DNA from: Capitella teleta
Taxonomy: Eukaryota > Annelida > Polychaeta > Capitellidae
Assembly: GCA_000328365.1 (NCBI GenBank)
Contig: KB295062.1
Location: forward strand, 297,809-361,808
Reading direction: 5' to 3'
Length of the DNA stretch: 64,000 nt
Position numbers and translations under genes: made by a program. The notes under the pieces are model-generated. The model searched no databases and was not told the origin of the DNA. It was given only the letters and a program-made list of their open reading frames with translations. Shown one piece after another: positions 1-12,503 of the stretch (the first letter of the stretch is position 1; the number at the start of each line of letters is the position of its first letter).

Positions 1-453
1 GTGGAGCATTTTTAGGCACGTGTACGTACAAATTATGTATGTACAATAAAGTAGGTTCTTCAAAGACTGGCTTGCTTGAGCACAATTAACGACGAGGTGA
101 AATATAATTCTAGAAACCTGTATCACATCTTTACAATATAAAATTCTAAACCAACTCAATTTGTTAAATTAAATATAATGCAGGTCTGCTCAGCGCCAAT
201 GCGTCGATATGCCGACTCAGAGATACGATTATCTTCATTCTTCATCATATGCAGTGCAGCAGAACAATCATTGTGCTGAACACACTTCTTGTGTTATATT
301 CCGCAATCGTTGCCCTGGGGCTTCTACGTGCAATTACATCAGGTGTGTGTACATTCATTTCACTCACTTTGTACTGATGAAACGCGTCCCTCAGCCAACG
401 CACACAAAAAGAAAATATCTCAAGACAAAGCAACGCAAACGGGACGGGAACTG

Positions 454-1152
454 ATGGAAGATCTTCCTCGAATCCTAGACGTCCTTAAAGGTCAGTGAAT
501 TCAAGTAATGGAATGGGATTGAAATGATTACATAATCCAGGAGCTGAATGCCCAGGAAGTCAGAGGAAGTATTCGAATGTCGTTATTAGGAAATGCGATC
601 TCTGCAAATGCTGTTATCAGAGGCACCAACGACGGAAGTACTCACAGAGGGGACTTCAAGTAATTGTGGGTAATGTGGAACCGGAAATAGAAGCAGCAGT
701 CTTCGGTCTTCTGCCAGGAAATCACAACAGCAAAGGACACAGGGATGTACATCCAAACTGTTCGCTGTCTGCAAATGAAGATCAATGATGTCTCTTGCAA
801 TTAATAAAGCAGACACATGTTGATTGCAATGGCGTGGGAATTAAATATCACTTCTTCTTGTTCTGCTTCTCCTCTGGGATTACCACATGACGACGTAGCA
901 GATCTACAATAAAGACGAGATAATAAAGACTTTATTTTTCAGAATCTGGCCAACAATCTGCAGGCGAACGTTCTGAATGCAAAGCAGGCGCCATCTGAGC
1001 ATGATAACAACGAAGGCGTTATGATTCGTATCTATTCCCGATCAGGGACTCCGGCCAGCATAGATGCTATCTATTATGGAGTATCCGTGTCTATGATCCA
1101 AGCGCTAAGTGGGAAATCGAGCAGATTGAGGCAAAATGGAGGCAAGATCTAA
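454..1152 (+). CDS. Possible small hypothetical gene (weak)
   Basis: Not recognised. A short ATG exon at about 454-490 ends at a good donor (AAAG|GTCAGT). Around 544-788 a second open stretch rich in Cys, Lys and Arg follows a weak acceptor (ATAATCCAG). A third, 943-1152, follows a good acceptor (TTTATTTTTCAG), is open for 69 codons and ends in TAA. The exons cannot all be joined with confidence and no domain is seen. The opposite strand has a short competing stretch at about 849-904 that would read as a lysine-rich C-terminus. Either or neither may be real; this entry records the only coding-like signals in the first kilobase. Confidence 0.18.
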
Positions 1153-1433
1153 CCGCCTGCACTACCTAAAGCAAAATTCGATTATAAATCCTAAAATTAA
1201 CTTGGTTTGGCCAAAATCGAACGACGAATATGACTTCTGAGTGATTTTAACTCCGTTATGCACTCAAGCGTGGACCGTAAGTTCGTAAAGCAATCCGCGC
1301 CAGAATTAAGTTTGTAGTCAATGGGTGCATGCTTTTTATTTTGTCATTCGTCAGCATACACAGGTCATTAAATAGCTCACTTAATAAGAGATATTCTTCT
1401 CCAAGCAACATGCGTTTGTATTCATTGTAAAAA

Positions 1434-1468
<35 letters not shown>

Positions 1469-3820
1469 AATGAAGAATACAAAAGAGAACCAAATTCTGA
1501 CTTCCGGTTTATCAGTCCTCTATTATCGTCTGTTACCACGGAGACACCGCGCCAAAATTTGCTACCCACATGCAAAGTTCATCAGAGGCAGATGCATGCA
1601 AGGCAGTATTCACCTGTCCATAATCGTCCTGAGTAGCTTTCTGTGGCTCATGACCTCCACGATACATGTGTATGTGACCTAAATGCCATTCAGGATGAGG
1701 AACATGTCCTCAGTGTGTGCCCTCGTTTTCAAAGTATAAAAACTGATCATCCTTCTGTAAATTTCCATCTCCCATATTTTTTTATAGTGATAATATTTAC
1801 AGTATTCTTAACATTGGATTCGACGTTATTCATAATTACCTTTAATTTTGTTTCACTTTTACACCACTCACTTTTCAATTTGTCATGTTGTTTCAGCAAA
1901 ATAAACATTTATTATATTATATTTATTATATATGCCAATGTTCAATCTTGCAGCATTTTCGACTTCATAAAAATGGTGGGACCTCAGACAGGGTTTAGAA
2001 TAGTCATCATATTATTAGCGCAATGCCGTATCTCACTTTTTAAAATTCCAAGTGATTAAACTAGGCGCAATAATAACATAACAGATTAAAATGCAAACCA
2101 TTTTCGAGTGCACAATTCGGCCAAGCAGCCGGCAGCCCACAGACTCAGCTATCTTTGCCTCTCTGGAACCCGAATTTGCAAGCAGCGGAAAGGGAGGAGA
2201 CATTCACCTATGACCTTTACATATGCCGTCAAATTGAGACGCAGTGTATCGACAAGGAAATGACACACCTCCCACCTCGATGTCAGAGAGAGAATGCCGA
2301 CGAGGAAGGGTTTTGTGGACAGCAATATGCAAATGACATCAGGGGACTCGCTGCTAGCTGGCTTCAGGAGTTGACATTCAGCCTGAGTTTAATGGAAGGT
2401 CAAGGTCGAAGCTAAAAGCCGGGAATATGACCACCGATGCCTTGAATTGATTCGTTTTGTTTCGACGAGACGCTCAAAACTGAGAAGAACTCGTATGTTT
2501 CATTTGAAGCCAAAGAACATGGAGTGCGTGATATATCGTCCATCTGACTAAGTTAAGAGTTCGCACAGACATGGCGACAGGGAAGTCAATTTTGAATATA
2601 TTGACTTCTATGCACTTACGCACATCATAGGCTCTCTGTAGTTTCCTTTATTCATCTGTAAATGAATTTGATCAATTATCGCTTCAAGGCAGAACATATA
2701 TATTCTGCTATGATCAATAGGCCAGGTGAAGATGCGCGACTATTTGCAGGTGTCATCAATGTTCATCACCAGCCACAAGCATTTCGCTACGAGGAGCGAT
2801 GTCACCTCGAACAGAAGCAGCGGTTTATGAAGCAAAACATGCGTCAATTTTATCAGAATTCCAAGAACACTTGATGTGGAAACCCCCCAATGATCATATC
2901 GAGGAAATTCTCTGATCATGCAGCTGACAGATAGGCGTCATTTATCCCATGGAAACGCATCGCGTACAATGTACAGTTGGGTCAGATGCAGTTCCGTTTA
3001 TAAGTATCGCTTATCAGCATTCAAAGCAGTGTTATAGTGTGCACACATTGTGTCAGCGATGAAATAGACATTAATGTGTGTAACGATGGATTTTAGTCAT
3101 TCAATGCTCTATGCAGAATGCAGATTCTGTTTCTAACATTAAAATGGCGTCGTCAAGTTGTAGGCCTTTGACACGGCAGATAATAACCTATGACATATTA
3201 TAAACTAAATGAAATTATTAGTTTCATATAGCGATCATGCAATTCCGGAATTGAGTACACAATCTCTTCGGTTATAGGACCCCCAAAGGTGACACATAAG
3301 CCCTCAGCGAGCTATAATCACAAGCGGGCATCAACAATGGAGCAACCACTTTGGCAATGACTTTGGCACCAGGCCCCACGATTCGACACAATGCAATGTG
3401 TCATGCTATGATGGACATGGGGGTACAATAATCCTTATTCGAACACAGGAGATTCGTAGTGTATCTCTCCCCAACGAATCCTCAATTTCTAAATTATCAT
3501 TTCTGAATGTGCCAACCCAAAAAGGGATTTGCAATCTGCACTTGAGCGGCACTAGTTCTGAAAGAGGTCTTGAAATAGGAGAACCGAACATATCACAGTT
3601 TCTGTTTATTATCCTTAGGATGATATATATTGGTGCGGTTGAAAGCGATCGTGGAAGACATTGTAAATTTTGAAGAATTGTTGCCTTGGGATAGGCTTTC
3701 ATTGGATCAAAACATTTGTCTTGTTCTGAGCCGGCTTGAGCCGTGATTTAGAGTGAGCCAGCCATTGGTGCCATAGGTGCCAATGGTGCTTCAGGTAGCC
3801 GTATTGTAATGGCTTGAGAC
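1153..3820. other. No host gene recognised
   Basis: AT-rich sequence with a run of 26 or more A at about 1438-1466, a LINE scrap at about 1650-1760 and two short open frames (2155-2415, 2662-2874) that I do not recognise and that have no supporting splice or domain evidence. Confidence 0.5.
1650..1765 (+). mobile_element. LINE reverse-transcriptase C-terminal scrap
   Basis: The translated stretch CDLNAIQDEEHVLSVCPRF matches the Cys-x-DE-x-H-x-CP motif found at the very C-terminus of many non-LTR retrotransposon polymerases (Jockey/CR1/L2 group). Nothing else of the element is readable around it, so this is a short, old, truncated piece. The A-rich run 200 bases upstream is not clearly connected. 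The motif is short, so confidence is moderate. Confidence 0.42.
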
Positions 3821-4159
3821 GTGATTTACGGCTCCACCCAAACCAATCGGATGATACGGGCGCCAGAATAGAAGGCCCAGGACCGGGGTTTCCCCCTACT
3901 CTTATCGATAAATCCCAAGGGTTCTTTATCCTGCATGCCACCATAGACAGTAGTACACAGCGCCCGGCCTTGTTACGCAGTTGGGCAGCACTGCAGAATC
4001 AGTGAGTCACTGAAGAATTACAGTTATAACGGATTACAATTATAATTCACAATCATAACGCCCGTGATCTGATCGGGTCTCGAACCCTGGACCTCGACCC
4101 CACGGTCGGCATTGGATTGCAGTCAGCCGGTCAAACCGATTGAGCTATTCGGTGCCTCT
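3821..4159 (-). mobile_element. tRNA-derived SINE, full length, minus strand
   Basis: This is the reverse complement of the SINE at 43044-43388: a tRNA-like head (A box region GAGCTATTCGG and B box GGGTCTCGAACCC as read on the plus strand), a middle with TTATAATTGTAAT blocks, and a 3' end containing GGGTGGAGCCGTAAA. CGTATTGTAAT lies just left of the copy and CGTATTATAAT just right, 10 of 11 identical, a probable target-site duplication separated from the 3' end by the simple tail. More diverged than the 43 kb copy, so probably an older insertion. Confidence 0.85.
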
Positions 4160-6480
4160 CGTATTATAATAACGGCTCCTGGGTCTTGTTTGTTATGCAC
4201 CAGATTATTGGACGGAGTTTGGGTCGATTCGTTATTCCGCATGCGCAAAATGGCGTCCTGAGTTCATAGAGGTATTATTTCTGGGACGATTTGCTGAGAC
4301 GCTCAGCAGGGTGACCTTTGACCTCGCCCATCTGAACAGAATTTGCAAAGTCCTCTGCGACGGACTATTATAAACAGCGCGGAATATTAAATGTTAGAGA
4401 ATTTATCGAATTTCCTCAAATTGTCTTAAAATAACGGCAAATCGTATCCATTAATTGTCGTACGATACACCCCGGATGTTCCTATGACTTTAGGACCAAA
4501 TTATTTCTTTCCTAGGAGTACACATCTTCAGTGAGCCTACACGTATGCAAATCACTCGATCAAATAATAATTATATCTTACGAGGGTCAAGATCTCGATG
4601 TGAAGTAAGTCGGTGGCCAAAGTCTTCACGAGGAATTAAAGCCGCACATGTAAATGTAAGCGATTGACTCCTCGGGCTGGGTGACCTCTGTGGATGACCT
4701 CTTTTGTCTCCACACTCTACTTTCCTTCTCCTCCTCTTTCTCTTTCCTCGAACACGTGCCACGGACATTTTATTCCTTTTCATTTAATACTCCTCTTCCC
4801 ATATTGAATGTTCGAATGAAACACCTAGCAGACTATAGCGGAGCGACTTGCACAAATATTAGATAGATAAAGGATATTTCAGGCTTCACCTGAACCATAC
4901 ATCTTTCTCTACCTCAATGCAACTTGCGACGTTGTCTCACTCATGGCTCAATGACTGACTCCCTATGCGACCCTTGTTATCTTAACGCGGACAATTATAG
5001 GCGTATATACTGTTCATCAGATACCTGTAGATAAATACACCTGTAGATAATGTTCATGTTCGTAACGTGTATATGACACTTCAGTATTTTATCATACGAT
5101 CTTACGTCACTAATGTGATCTGGATATACGCAGGATAACTAATATTATAAATCAATTGTATACGTTGTCCCCATGAATGTTGACTTGTTGCCATGGTAAT
5201 TTTATGTGCAAGGGACTCACGCAATGCCAAGATCATTGCCATGTTGCGGTTGTTCCAAATGATCATACTTCTAGTAATAGTGGTTAATAAATCAAACAGA
5301 AAGATTAATTTGGCAGCACGCATATCAAATAAATGAATACCGGTATACTAATCATGCATGGATGCTAGTCACTCTAGTTATTACTGATACCAATTATTAC
5401 AGTAATCGGAAAGAGCTCAAGAGAGAGCAGCTATGCATGTACCACGTTAGCGTCAACATCAGCTGCAAATAAGTTCATATCGTACTAATGCAATGACTCT
5501 ACTTATCAGTTATGTGTATATTTACTTTATTGTATATGCAGAGAATGCACACACAATACCCGAGCTCACTTGCGTATTACGTAAGACCCCAATTAGTGCA
5601 CGTGAGGGAGCTTCGACTACATCGCATGGGTCGTTATGACACCTCTCGTCTCATTGTTAGCGACGCCTCTTTCTCCAATTGACAAATGCTTTATTTCGTA
5701 TCCCGAAACCACTCAAGCATCCAGACAGGGTAATACTATATAACATGCATGCATGTATTCCCTCAGTATACGCATGGTTTGTAGAAAGAGAATATTCTGA
5801 AACGTTTATGCGAATGGCGTGTTTATGTGGTTGCATTTCACATCCCTGGGGGCAGAATTGGTGCGTGAAATATGGACGATTAGATGATCGTATAGATGAG
5901 GTACTCGAGGGTCGTTGAGGGTGTGAATCGGGGGGATTTATGAGTATCTTCCACTGCTGGAACCGTCCAGGACGGTCATTGAAGTGCATCACGTGGTGAG
6001 AATGGGGAGACCAAAGCGCACATTGAGCAGTGTTAATGCAGGGAGTGGCGTAGATAACGGCTTCAATTGCAAGTATTCAATTCCCACGCAGAAGTAAGAT
6101 GGCGCATAAATTGCTCATTCGCGGAACGATCGAATTAACCTAGCATATATTAATCACTTTTTGGCTTTCGAGCTATTTACACACTAATCAGTTTATGAAT
6201 AAGCAGTGTTTTTCATTTTGTGGTTGTTGTTGTTAATGACATTGCAATTAATGCATAAACAACTGAAGAGTAATAATCAACAAACGAATGCTTTACATGC
6301 TTGATTCTTTGCAAAATTGATACAACCGACAAAATAGATTTTAATAGCCGCACTTTGAAGTCGAGATGAAAGCGGAAGACGAAGCAGTTGAAGGGTTTGT
6401 AAGCTGCGGCTAAAGTGAGTCTGGTCAGAATTATTCACAGGGGAACCTCAGCAACGGAGGGAAGCCGGAAGGGCATTTAG
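4160..6480. other. No gene recognised
   Basis: Non-coding-looking AT-rich sequence. Open frames at 5657-5992 (-) and 5679-5918 (+) overlap on opposite strands and show no domain or splice support. Confidence 0.5.
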
Positions 6481-6489
6481 GTGAGCGCA

Positions 6490-6733
6490 TATAAGGCAGG
6501 AGGGCGCACAGAAGCACCCCTTCCCTGACCGTGGTGAGCAGCGAATGTTCCAGATTAATCACTGATGGGATTTTAAAACAGCTCGAGCTATGAAGGTCTG
6601 CTGGTTGGGCGACCTATTTTACCAAATGAAACACTCGCCGATTGATGCACACGCATTCTATTGATCGGATGCAATCCTACTGCTAGCTTGTCATCTCGCC
6701 ATCGAAACCTATAGGACCATTCAACAATCGACC
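6490..6733 (+). promoter_or_regulatory. Candidate upstream promoter and 5'UTR of the calmodulin gene
   Basis: A TATA-like element (TATAAGG, 6490-6496) lies 238 bases before an ATG at 6734-6736 that is followed at once by a consensus donor (ATG|GTAAGT). An intron directly after the initiator ATG is the classical position in animal calmodulin genes. Several other ATGs occur in the presumed leader, which weakens the call. Confidence 0.4.
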
Positions 6734-9700
6734 ATGGTAAGTGCTAACTTCATTGCCACAAGCAATTCAAGTTATATATAGCCGTACGGGTTTCAGTATA
6801 TATGTATCTATAACTCTTGTTATATTACGCGTATAATTATTCGTATATTTATTAGTCTATAATTTATGCCTGTCCCAAAAGAACACAATTGTTGCATGTT
6901 AAATTTATGTGGTGAAGTATCACATTGGGGAGTTTTGGTGTATTATTTTGGTGGGGTTGGAGTGTGGTGTGCGTAAAGCAAATTTAAGGAGAGTGACTGA
7001 TAACGCGTACTTATTGTATTGATTCGTCGCGCCTTCACTGGGACATTGTTGCATTTTAGCCACGGATCGATGCTCACTTGGTATTTGGTGCGAATACTTC
7101 CGACTGTCGGGGTCACTGTCGCGCGAGCCAAACGTTTGCTCGAAGCGTACAAACGGATCAATTGTATGTCTTATTTTCATCATGGCGTTAGATCAACTCT
7201 GACTGGAAATCATGGGTGTGTGCTATCATGGGTGTATGGTATCAATGGGGTATGCTATCAATGGGGTTCACTCTGCATACATATCCAGCATAATACGCAT
7301 ACGATTCATCGACCGTTTTTTTTTTATTGGTTACCTTAATGAGTGCAACACTGAACAAGCGACAGCAGTGTAGACAGTCAAATATTCTAATTGCAATTGC
7401 ACCAAAGAGCAAAATACCTTTGGGGGCATTTGGTGTGTAATATATATGCATAGGCTGGGCATGAGTGTGTAGATCCAGGGCCCTCTCCTACAATGCTAGC
7501 ATACCGTGACAATTCACGATCATCGAGAAATTGAGATGAGGTCACATGTAAATATGCAGGCTCTGAACTATGTCGGTTATTTGCGAATGGTGATTGTTCC
7601 GATGGCTGCAGGAATGCCCGCATATCCTCCATTAGTAATTATTATGTGCATGGTTTTATTACACTGATTCACTATGATAGACCTTGTTGCACGCAACTAC
7701 ACGTACGTGTAACCGATATTCTAAGCTAAACGTTTGATTCTTCTAATGATAATTCCGACCACAATGCCACGTTCCGCCCAAGAGGGGTCAATCCTTGTTT
7801 TAGCAGATGTGGCATTATAGCGGACGCAAGAAACGTCCCTGGCCACTTGCGCGTTCCGGGCAGCAATTCCTAGCGGCCTCAAAATGGGACCTGCAGGCTT
7901 CTGGTTTCTGTCCGATTCTATCTGCTGCCACATGCATCAAGGACATTCACTGCGGCAAAGTCATTTCCAAGAGCAGCACACGCTATTTCGCGAAAATAGT
8001 GTGAGTTGTATTGTCTCAATCTGCGCGGAAATTACGCAATGGTACAACGCAGCGTCGATTTATTCTGGTTATCTGTGGTATTATTGAATTAGCACTTTTT
8101 GGGCAAGGTCGGTTGCCAGACAATGTGCATAATCTGCGAACAGATGATAATGGTTTTCCATGGAGAATTCCCCCAAATGGGAGTGACAGAGCTGATGCTT
8201 TCTGGGCACCGGCAACCGGTCGTTATGGCATTATGATGTAACTTATGCTTCATGCCAAATGTACCGACAGATCTCCGCTTTGCAAATGGTGACGTTACTC
8301 GCATTTGGTGAGAATAACCTCTTTTTTTTCTGATTGAAAGATTATAACATTGAGTGATGCAACAGCGCAGTGAATCGTTTGTTGATGATTTTCAGATGAT
8401 TATGTTTTAGTTTCGTTGATTTTATGATCAAATTAAATGTAGGGTTTATACAGATGTAAAAATCGATGTTATACGTCTATAATACAGTGCAATAAAACAG
8501 TAAGTATCATTTGGAAAGTTTCCAGCCTGCGATAGCATTCATATCTAAAAAATAATTGGTTCGAATATATCGAGGACAGCCAGTAATCTATAATTATTAG
8601 ATATTAGGGAGTTGCTATTGTCTGAGAATACCACGTGACTTCCATACACCCTCGTTTCTGTGTTCCCAGGAAGGGACTGGGGTCGCTTTCTCCGAAAATG
8701 CAAAAATTTTCGAGGCGCGTCGTGTAGCTGCATCAAACTTGGACATTGGGCGAATATTTTATTGAAATAAACGTTTGACGTTGATAACAGTGCCCTGTAT
8801 GATTAGTCTTTGAAATGAGCTAGAGTTCGAGCATGCTGTTGGTAGAAGTTATTTCATTTTACCTCATATAATTTATATTGGTTACGATTGGAAATAAATA
8901 CAGGTACTATAGAGACCTCATTGTTTGACACACAAGGGATGGGGAACTAAATTTTAAGTGATGTTCTATTGACTCATAGCACCAATTGATAGCATTCCGT
9001 GCCAAAAACACCCTGCCTAAATGCAAGCGTAAGGAAACAATGCATTCCGAATATCGGGGTTAGCATTGCGCCTATGGGAGAATGGCTTCCATTGCGAAGT
9101 ATAGGAGGCAAACGTCAGCTGATGGCTTGGTTTGGCTGATGGCTGATTGGTCCCGTTCCCCTCGTGAAGCTATCGATTTCAGCCAATCAGAGCAGAGCAT
9201 CTTCGCCATAAAAGGACATCTTTGTTGTTTACGAAACGAAAGCGCATGCGTGGTGCTCTCTGGCTGACCTTTTTACTGTTTCAGGATGAGAAGCATGGTA
9301 GGTGTCCTAGAAAATCGCTTGTTAAAATAAGAAAAATAGCGAAAAATATTTTTTTTCGCGCCTGACTGGTGGCAAAATGATTATTCTATCTATTTCCGAG
9401 AAGAAAATAAAAAATATCCAAGGGTTTAGTCGCAGGACACGCTGATATGACGAGGCCCATTGTAACAGATGGGGAACTCGGTGTTTCATCACAGCTGCTG
9501 ACGTCACGCCTAGTTAGCAATATATCGCCCGCGAAATCGTTAGCGATGATATTCCTTGTGTGGGCCAGGCATAGGAATCATTTATGGTGCATCAAATAAC
9601 GACTCAAAGTCAATTTTTAATCAGTTCTCCCTCCCTTTAACCGTATGCAATATTTCATTCCTAAGTAAGGCGCTTGTACTACTTTCCGAGTCTAGGAGTG

Positions 9701-11459
9701 TGGACATAGTCAACCATAGATGTTGGCATCAGTTTCAACACTGAAATAGGACAGCAGTGTCATGCAATAAATGCAATAAACAATGATATAATGTATGGAT
9801 ATGTACTTAGTCATAACCAAGTTAATGAGAATTCCCAAGAATCATATTTAATGTCTAGTTGGTTCAACTCCCTCATACCTCTATCATAGTGAATATGTTA
9901 ATTGAATTTCAATGATCGCCCAAGATTCACGAAGGTTATGCATGCACTAAATATGTGATGTATGATAGCATATTTTGCAAGCCTTGTTCTTTTCACAGGA
10001 GCAACCGCCAGCGCCAAAACTGACAGACGAACAAGTCGAAGGTAAATACCCTCACATCGCGTGACAGGCGCCTATCACGCAATTCGCACTTCGACGTCTC
10101 TCTTCTTATCACTTTACATAATGCAACAGTATTAGATCCGACAGAAGTCTCCATTGATAATTCATCCGCATCTGACATTATATAGGCCCCCGAATACAGC
10201 GCTCATTTTAAATATTTAAATTCGACCTTGAGCCACAATAATCAACAGCCAATCGTGATGCATTTTTATTGTTTCAGAGTTTCGCGAGGCGTTCTCGCTG
10301 TTTGACAAAAATGGCGACGGGGTCATTTCGTCGAAGGAGCTGGGGATTGTGATGAGGTCTCTGGGACAAAATCCAACCGAAGCTGAGCTGCAAGACATGA
10401 TCAATGAGGTCGACTTCGACGGTATGTCCTACATCGGGTCCTACGTCGAGAAACGAAAGACGTGTGCAATCGATGTCTGACGAGAAATGGTCCTCAAAAG
10501 AGCCATTGGCCTGAATTATTCAGGGTTCTGGAATTCCTGATGAAAACAAAAGGGTGTGGGGGTGGTTTGTAGGAAATATTTTTTTTTACATCCATAATAT
10601 GTATGGATAATTTTATTTGATATTTCTGTAGTACAACTGCGTTGTTTTCAGATCGGGTTTATATTGAATTGGATCTAGTCTTGACACTCAATGCTCAGCA
10701 TGGATCACAAGTTCACTCACATATAGACTGGGTCCATTGGCTTCGTATTTTGAATATTACATCAAGCCTCGAGGTTGACCGTGGGCTGTCTTAATGTTGA
10801 GTCGATATCATTCGGATGTGAATTCTGAGGCAAAGCCGAATGATTTATTTCCAACAAAAGTTCCTGAGACATGCGTATAATAACATTCTGAAAGAAGGGG
10901 AACTCAAGTGTTGTTTAAATATCTTTTCATGCGATGATATATAGTATACGATAGTTTCTAAACAGAGACACAAACAGATTCAATTGGCACTGCTGCTTAG
11001 CTAGTGAACCAATCCGCTATCAGAATGGTGTCACGTGGGGGGATCGGCTGCTCTGATTGGCTGAAGCGGGCATTTTGTGGTATAATACAGCATAACTTTT
11101 AAGTGTCACGTGTGTACCTCTCTCAGGCAATGGAACGATCGACTTCCAAGAGTTCTTGATTATGATGGCACGGCAGATCAAGAATCCACTGGACGAGGAA
11201 TTGGAGTTGAGAGAGTCGTTTAAGGTTTTCGACAAGAATGGAGATGGCTTCATTAACGCAACGGAGCTGAGGCATGTGATGACGACTCTGGGAGAAAAAC
11301 TGACGGAAGAAGAAGTAATCGAAATGATCAGAGAAGCCGACATCGACGGAGATGGTAAAGTCAACTATGAAGGTATGATCCGTCGGCGACGATTTCTCTC
11401 TGCTAATTTTTGTTTTGTATTTTGTTTCAGAATTTGTGAAGATGATGATGTCGAAATGA
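6734..11459 (+). CDS. Calmodulin-like protein, four canonical EF-hands
   Basis: Calcium sensor of the calmodulin family, expected in cytosol and nucleus. Exons: 6734-6736 (ATG alone), 9999-10041, 10278-10421, 11127-11372, 11431-11459; phases agree and give 154 residues. EF-hand loops start at about D25 ([12 protein letters not shown]), D61 ([12 protein letters not shown]), D99 ([12 protein letters not shown]) and D135 ([12 protein letters not shown]), and each has acidic or Asn ligands at 1, 3 and 5 and Glu at 12. The end EFVKMMMSK matches the calmodulin C-terminus. The N-terminus is unusual: [12 protein letters not shown] replaces the typical ADQLTEEQ, adding about five residues. The 144-nt exon and intron positions are those of animal calmodulin. 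Identity to true calmodulin is clearly below the near-invariance of orthologues, so this is a calmodulin-like paralogue. Intron 1 (3.3 kb) holds no recognised gene. The first exon is uncertain (see 9183-9297). Poly-A signal at 11674-11679. Confidence 0.9.
9183..9297 (+). promoter_or_regulatory. Alternative promoter and first exon of the calmodulin-like gene
   Basis: A CCAAT box (9183-9187), a TATA-like ATAAAAG (about 9208-9214) and an NRF1-like GCGCATGCG (9241-9249) precede an ATG at 9286 that reads M-R-S-M and then a donor (ATG|GTAGGT) in phase 0. Splicing to 9999 would give the same protein with a four-residue start. The bases before it (TTTTTACTGTTTCAG) also look like a strong acceptor, so this could instead be a 13-base second exon following a non-coding first exon. 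Confidence 0.45.
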
Positions 11460-11488
11460 ACGTCATCTGCTGATTTAACATGCTGCTG

Positions 11489-11521
11489 CACGTGATCTGC
11501 ACGTGATCTGCACGTGATCTG
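11489..11521 (+). repeat. Triple 11-bp repeat with CACGTG in 3'UTR
   Basis: Three perfect copies of CACGTGATCTG stand head to tail 30 bases after the calmodulin-like stop codon. Each contains the E-box palindrome CACGTG. Function unknown. Confidence 0.9.
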
Positions 11522-11673
11522 TAATGACTGCTTCCTAGTCATTGCTTGACCATTTCCGAAATGTGACACGAATTGTGTTTTGTTCGATTTGTGATCCTTT
11601 TATTACCAGCATCTTTGTTAATCTCCTTCTTTTTTTCATACCGTTTTTTTCATTGTATCGTTTAATACCAAAT

Positions 11674-11679
11674 AATAAA
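11674..11679 (+). terminator. Poly-A signal of the calmodulin-like gene
   Basis: AATAAA 215 bases after the stop codon, followed by A-rich and T-rich sequence. Confidence 0.5.
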
Positions 11680-12397
11680 AAAACCCTCATATAACCAATT
11701 TTGAATATCATAACAATGTTTGAGCAGCACATCATATCACTCTGACTGCTATAACGTTTTATATCTATTTTATTTTATGTAAAAGTGGTCGGAGTACGAC
11801 GAGCATCATACGAAGAACGCGCATTCACATAACAATTATAGTGTCTATAGTCTGACGTTTGTGAGGTTATGGTCGAGCTGCAATAATTCATGAAGTGAAA
11901 ATTACTCAATTCTCCTGGTGTGCATAGATCACAGACCCAAATTAGACAGCGTATACTATATACAATTGGTAAATATATGCCCGACTGTCAAAATAATATT
12001 ATTTCTTTTATAATATTTCATTATCACGTCTGTGCTAATTAAGTTAATTGCTGAATACATTCAGGTCGGTTGCTGCTTTAGGATTCCGATATTATAAAAT
12101 GCATTTCAAAGAAATGTCTATGGGACACAAAATGCGAGTGTTATCACAGTCTTATACACTCCATCCACTAACTCCCATCCATGAAAACCACTGAATGCAA
12201 GCAGAGAAACTCGACCAGCATCAAAATATATTATTCGCCTTAATTCTGTTGGAACCTGTTTCTTCCATAACTCCGCTGAAATTTCACAGAAACATACCAT
12301 CTAATGTGACTTTATACACGTGTAATGAATGTTTACTGCACGTACAGACAGCATCAAAGTTTTGGCAAAATGAGAAATCTTCTTTTGGTTGAGGGCA
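11680..12397. other. No gene recognised
   Basis: AT-rich spacer between two convergent genes. No conserved coding signal seen. Confidence 0.5.
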
Positions 12398-12403
12398 TTT
12401 ATT
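12398..12403 (-). terminator. Poly-A signal of the Ig-domain gene
   Basis: AATAAA on the minus strand about 100 bases beyond the stop codon at 12504. Confidence 0.5.
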
Positions 12404-12503
12404 TGATCATAATTTGAGACGATCCATCGCTCCAGTCCACTGCAAAGGGAACATAAAGTGAACGCGAGGTTTGTCAATCGTGCAGTTGAGCATACATAAA
12501 ATA

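Noticed and set aside
3398-3702. Overlapping 91- and 98-codon frames on opposite strands
   Set aside because: No splice context, no domain; they cannot both be real and neither is supported.
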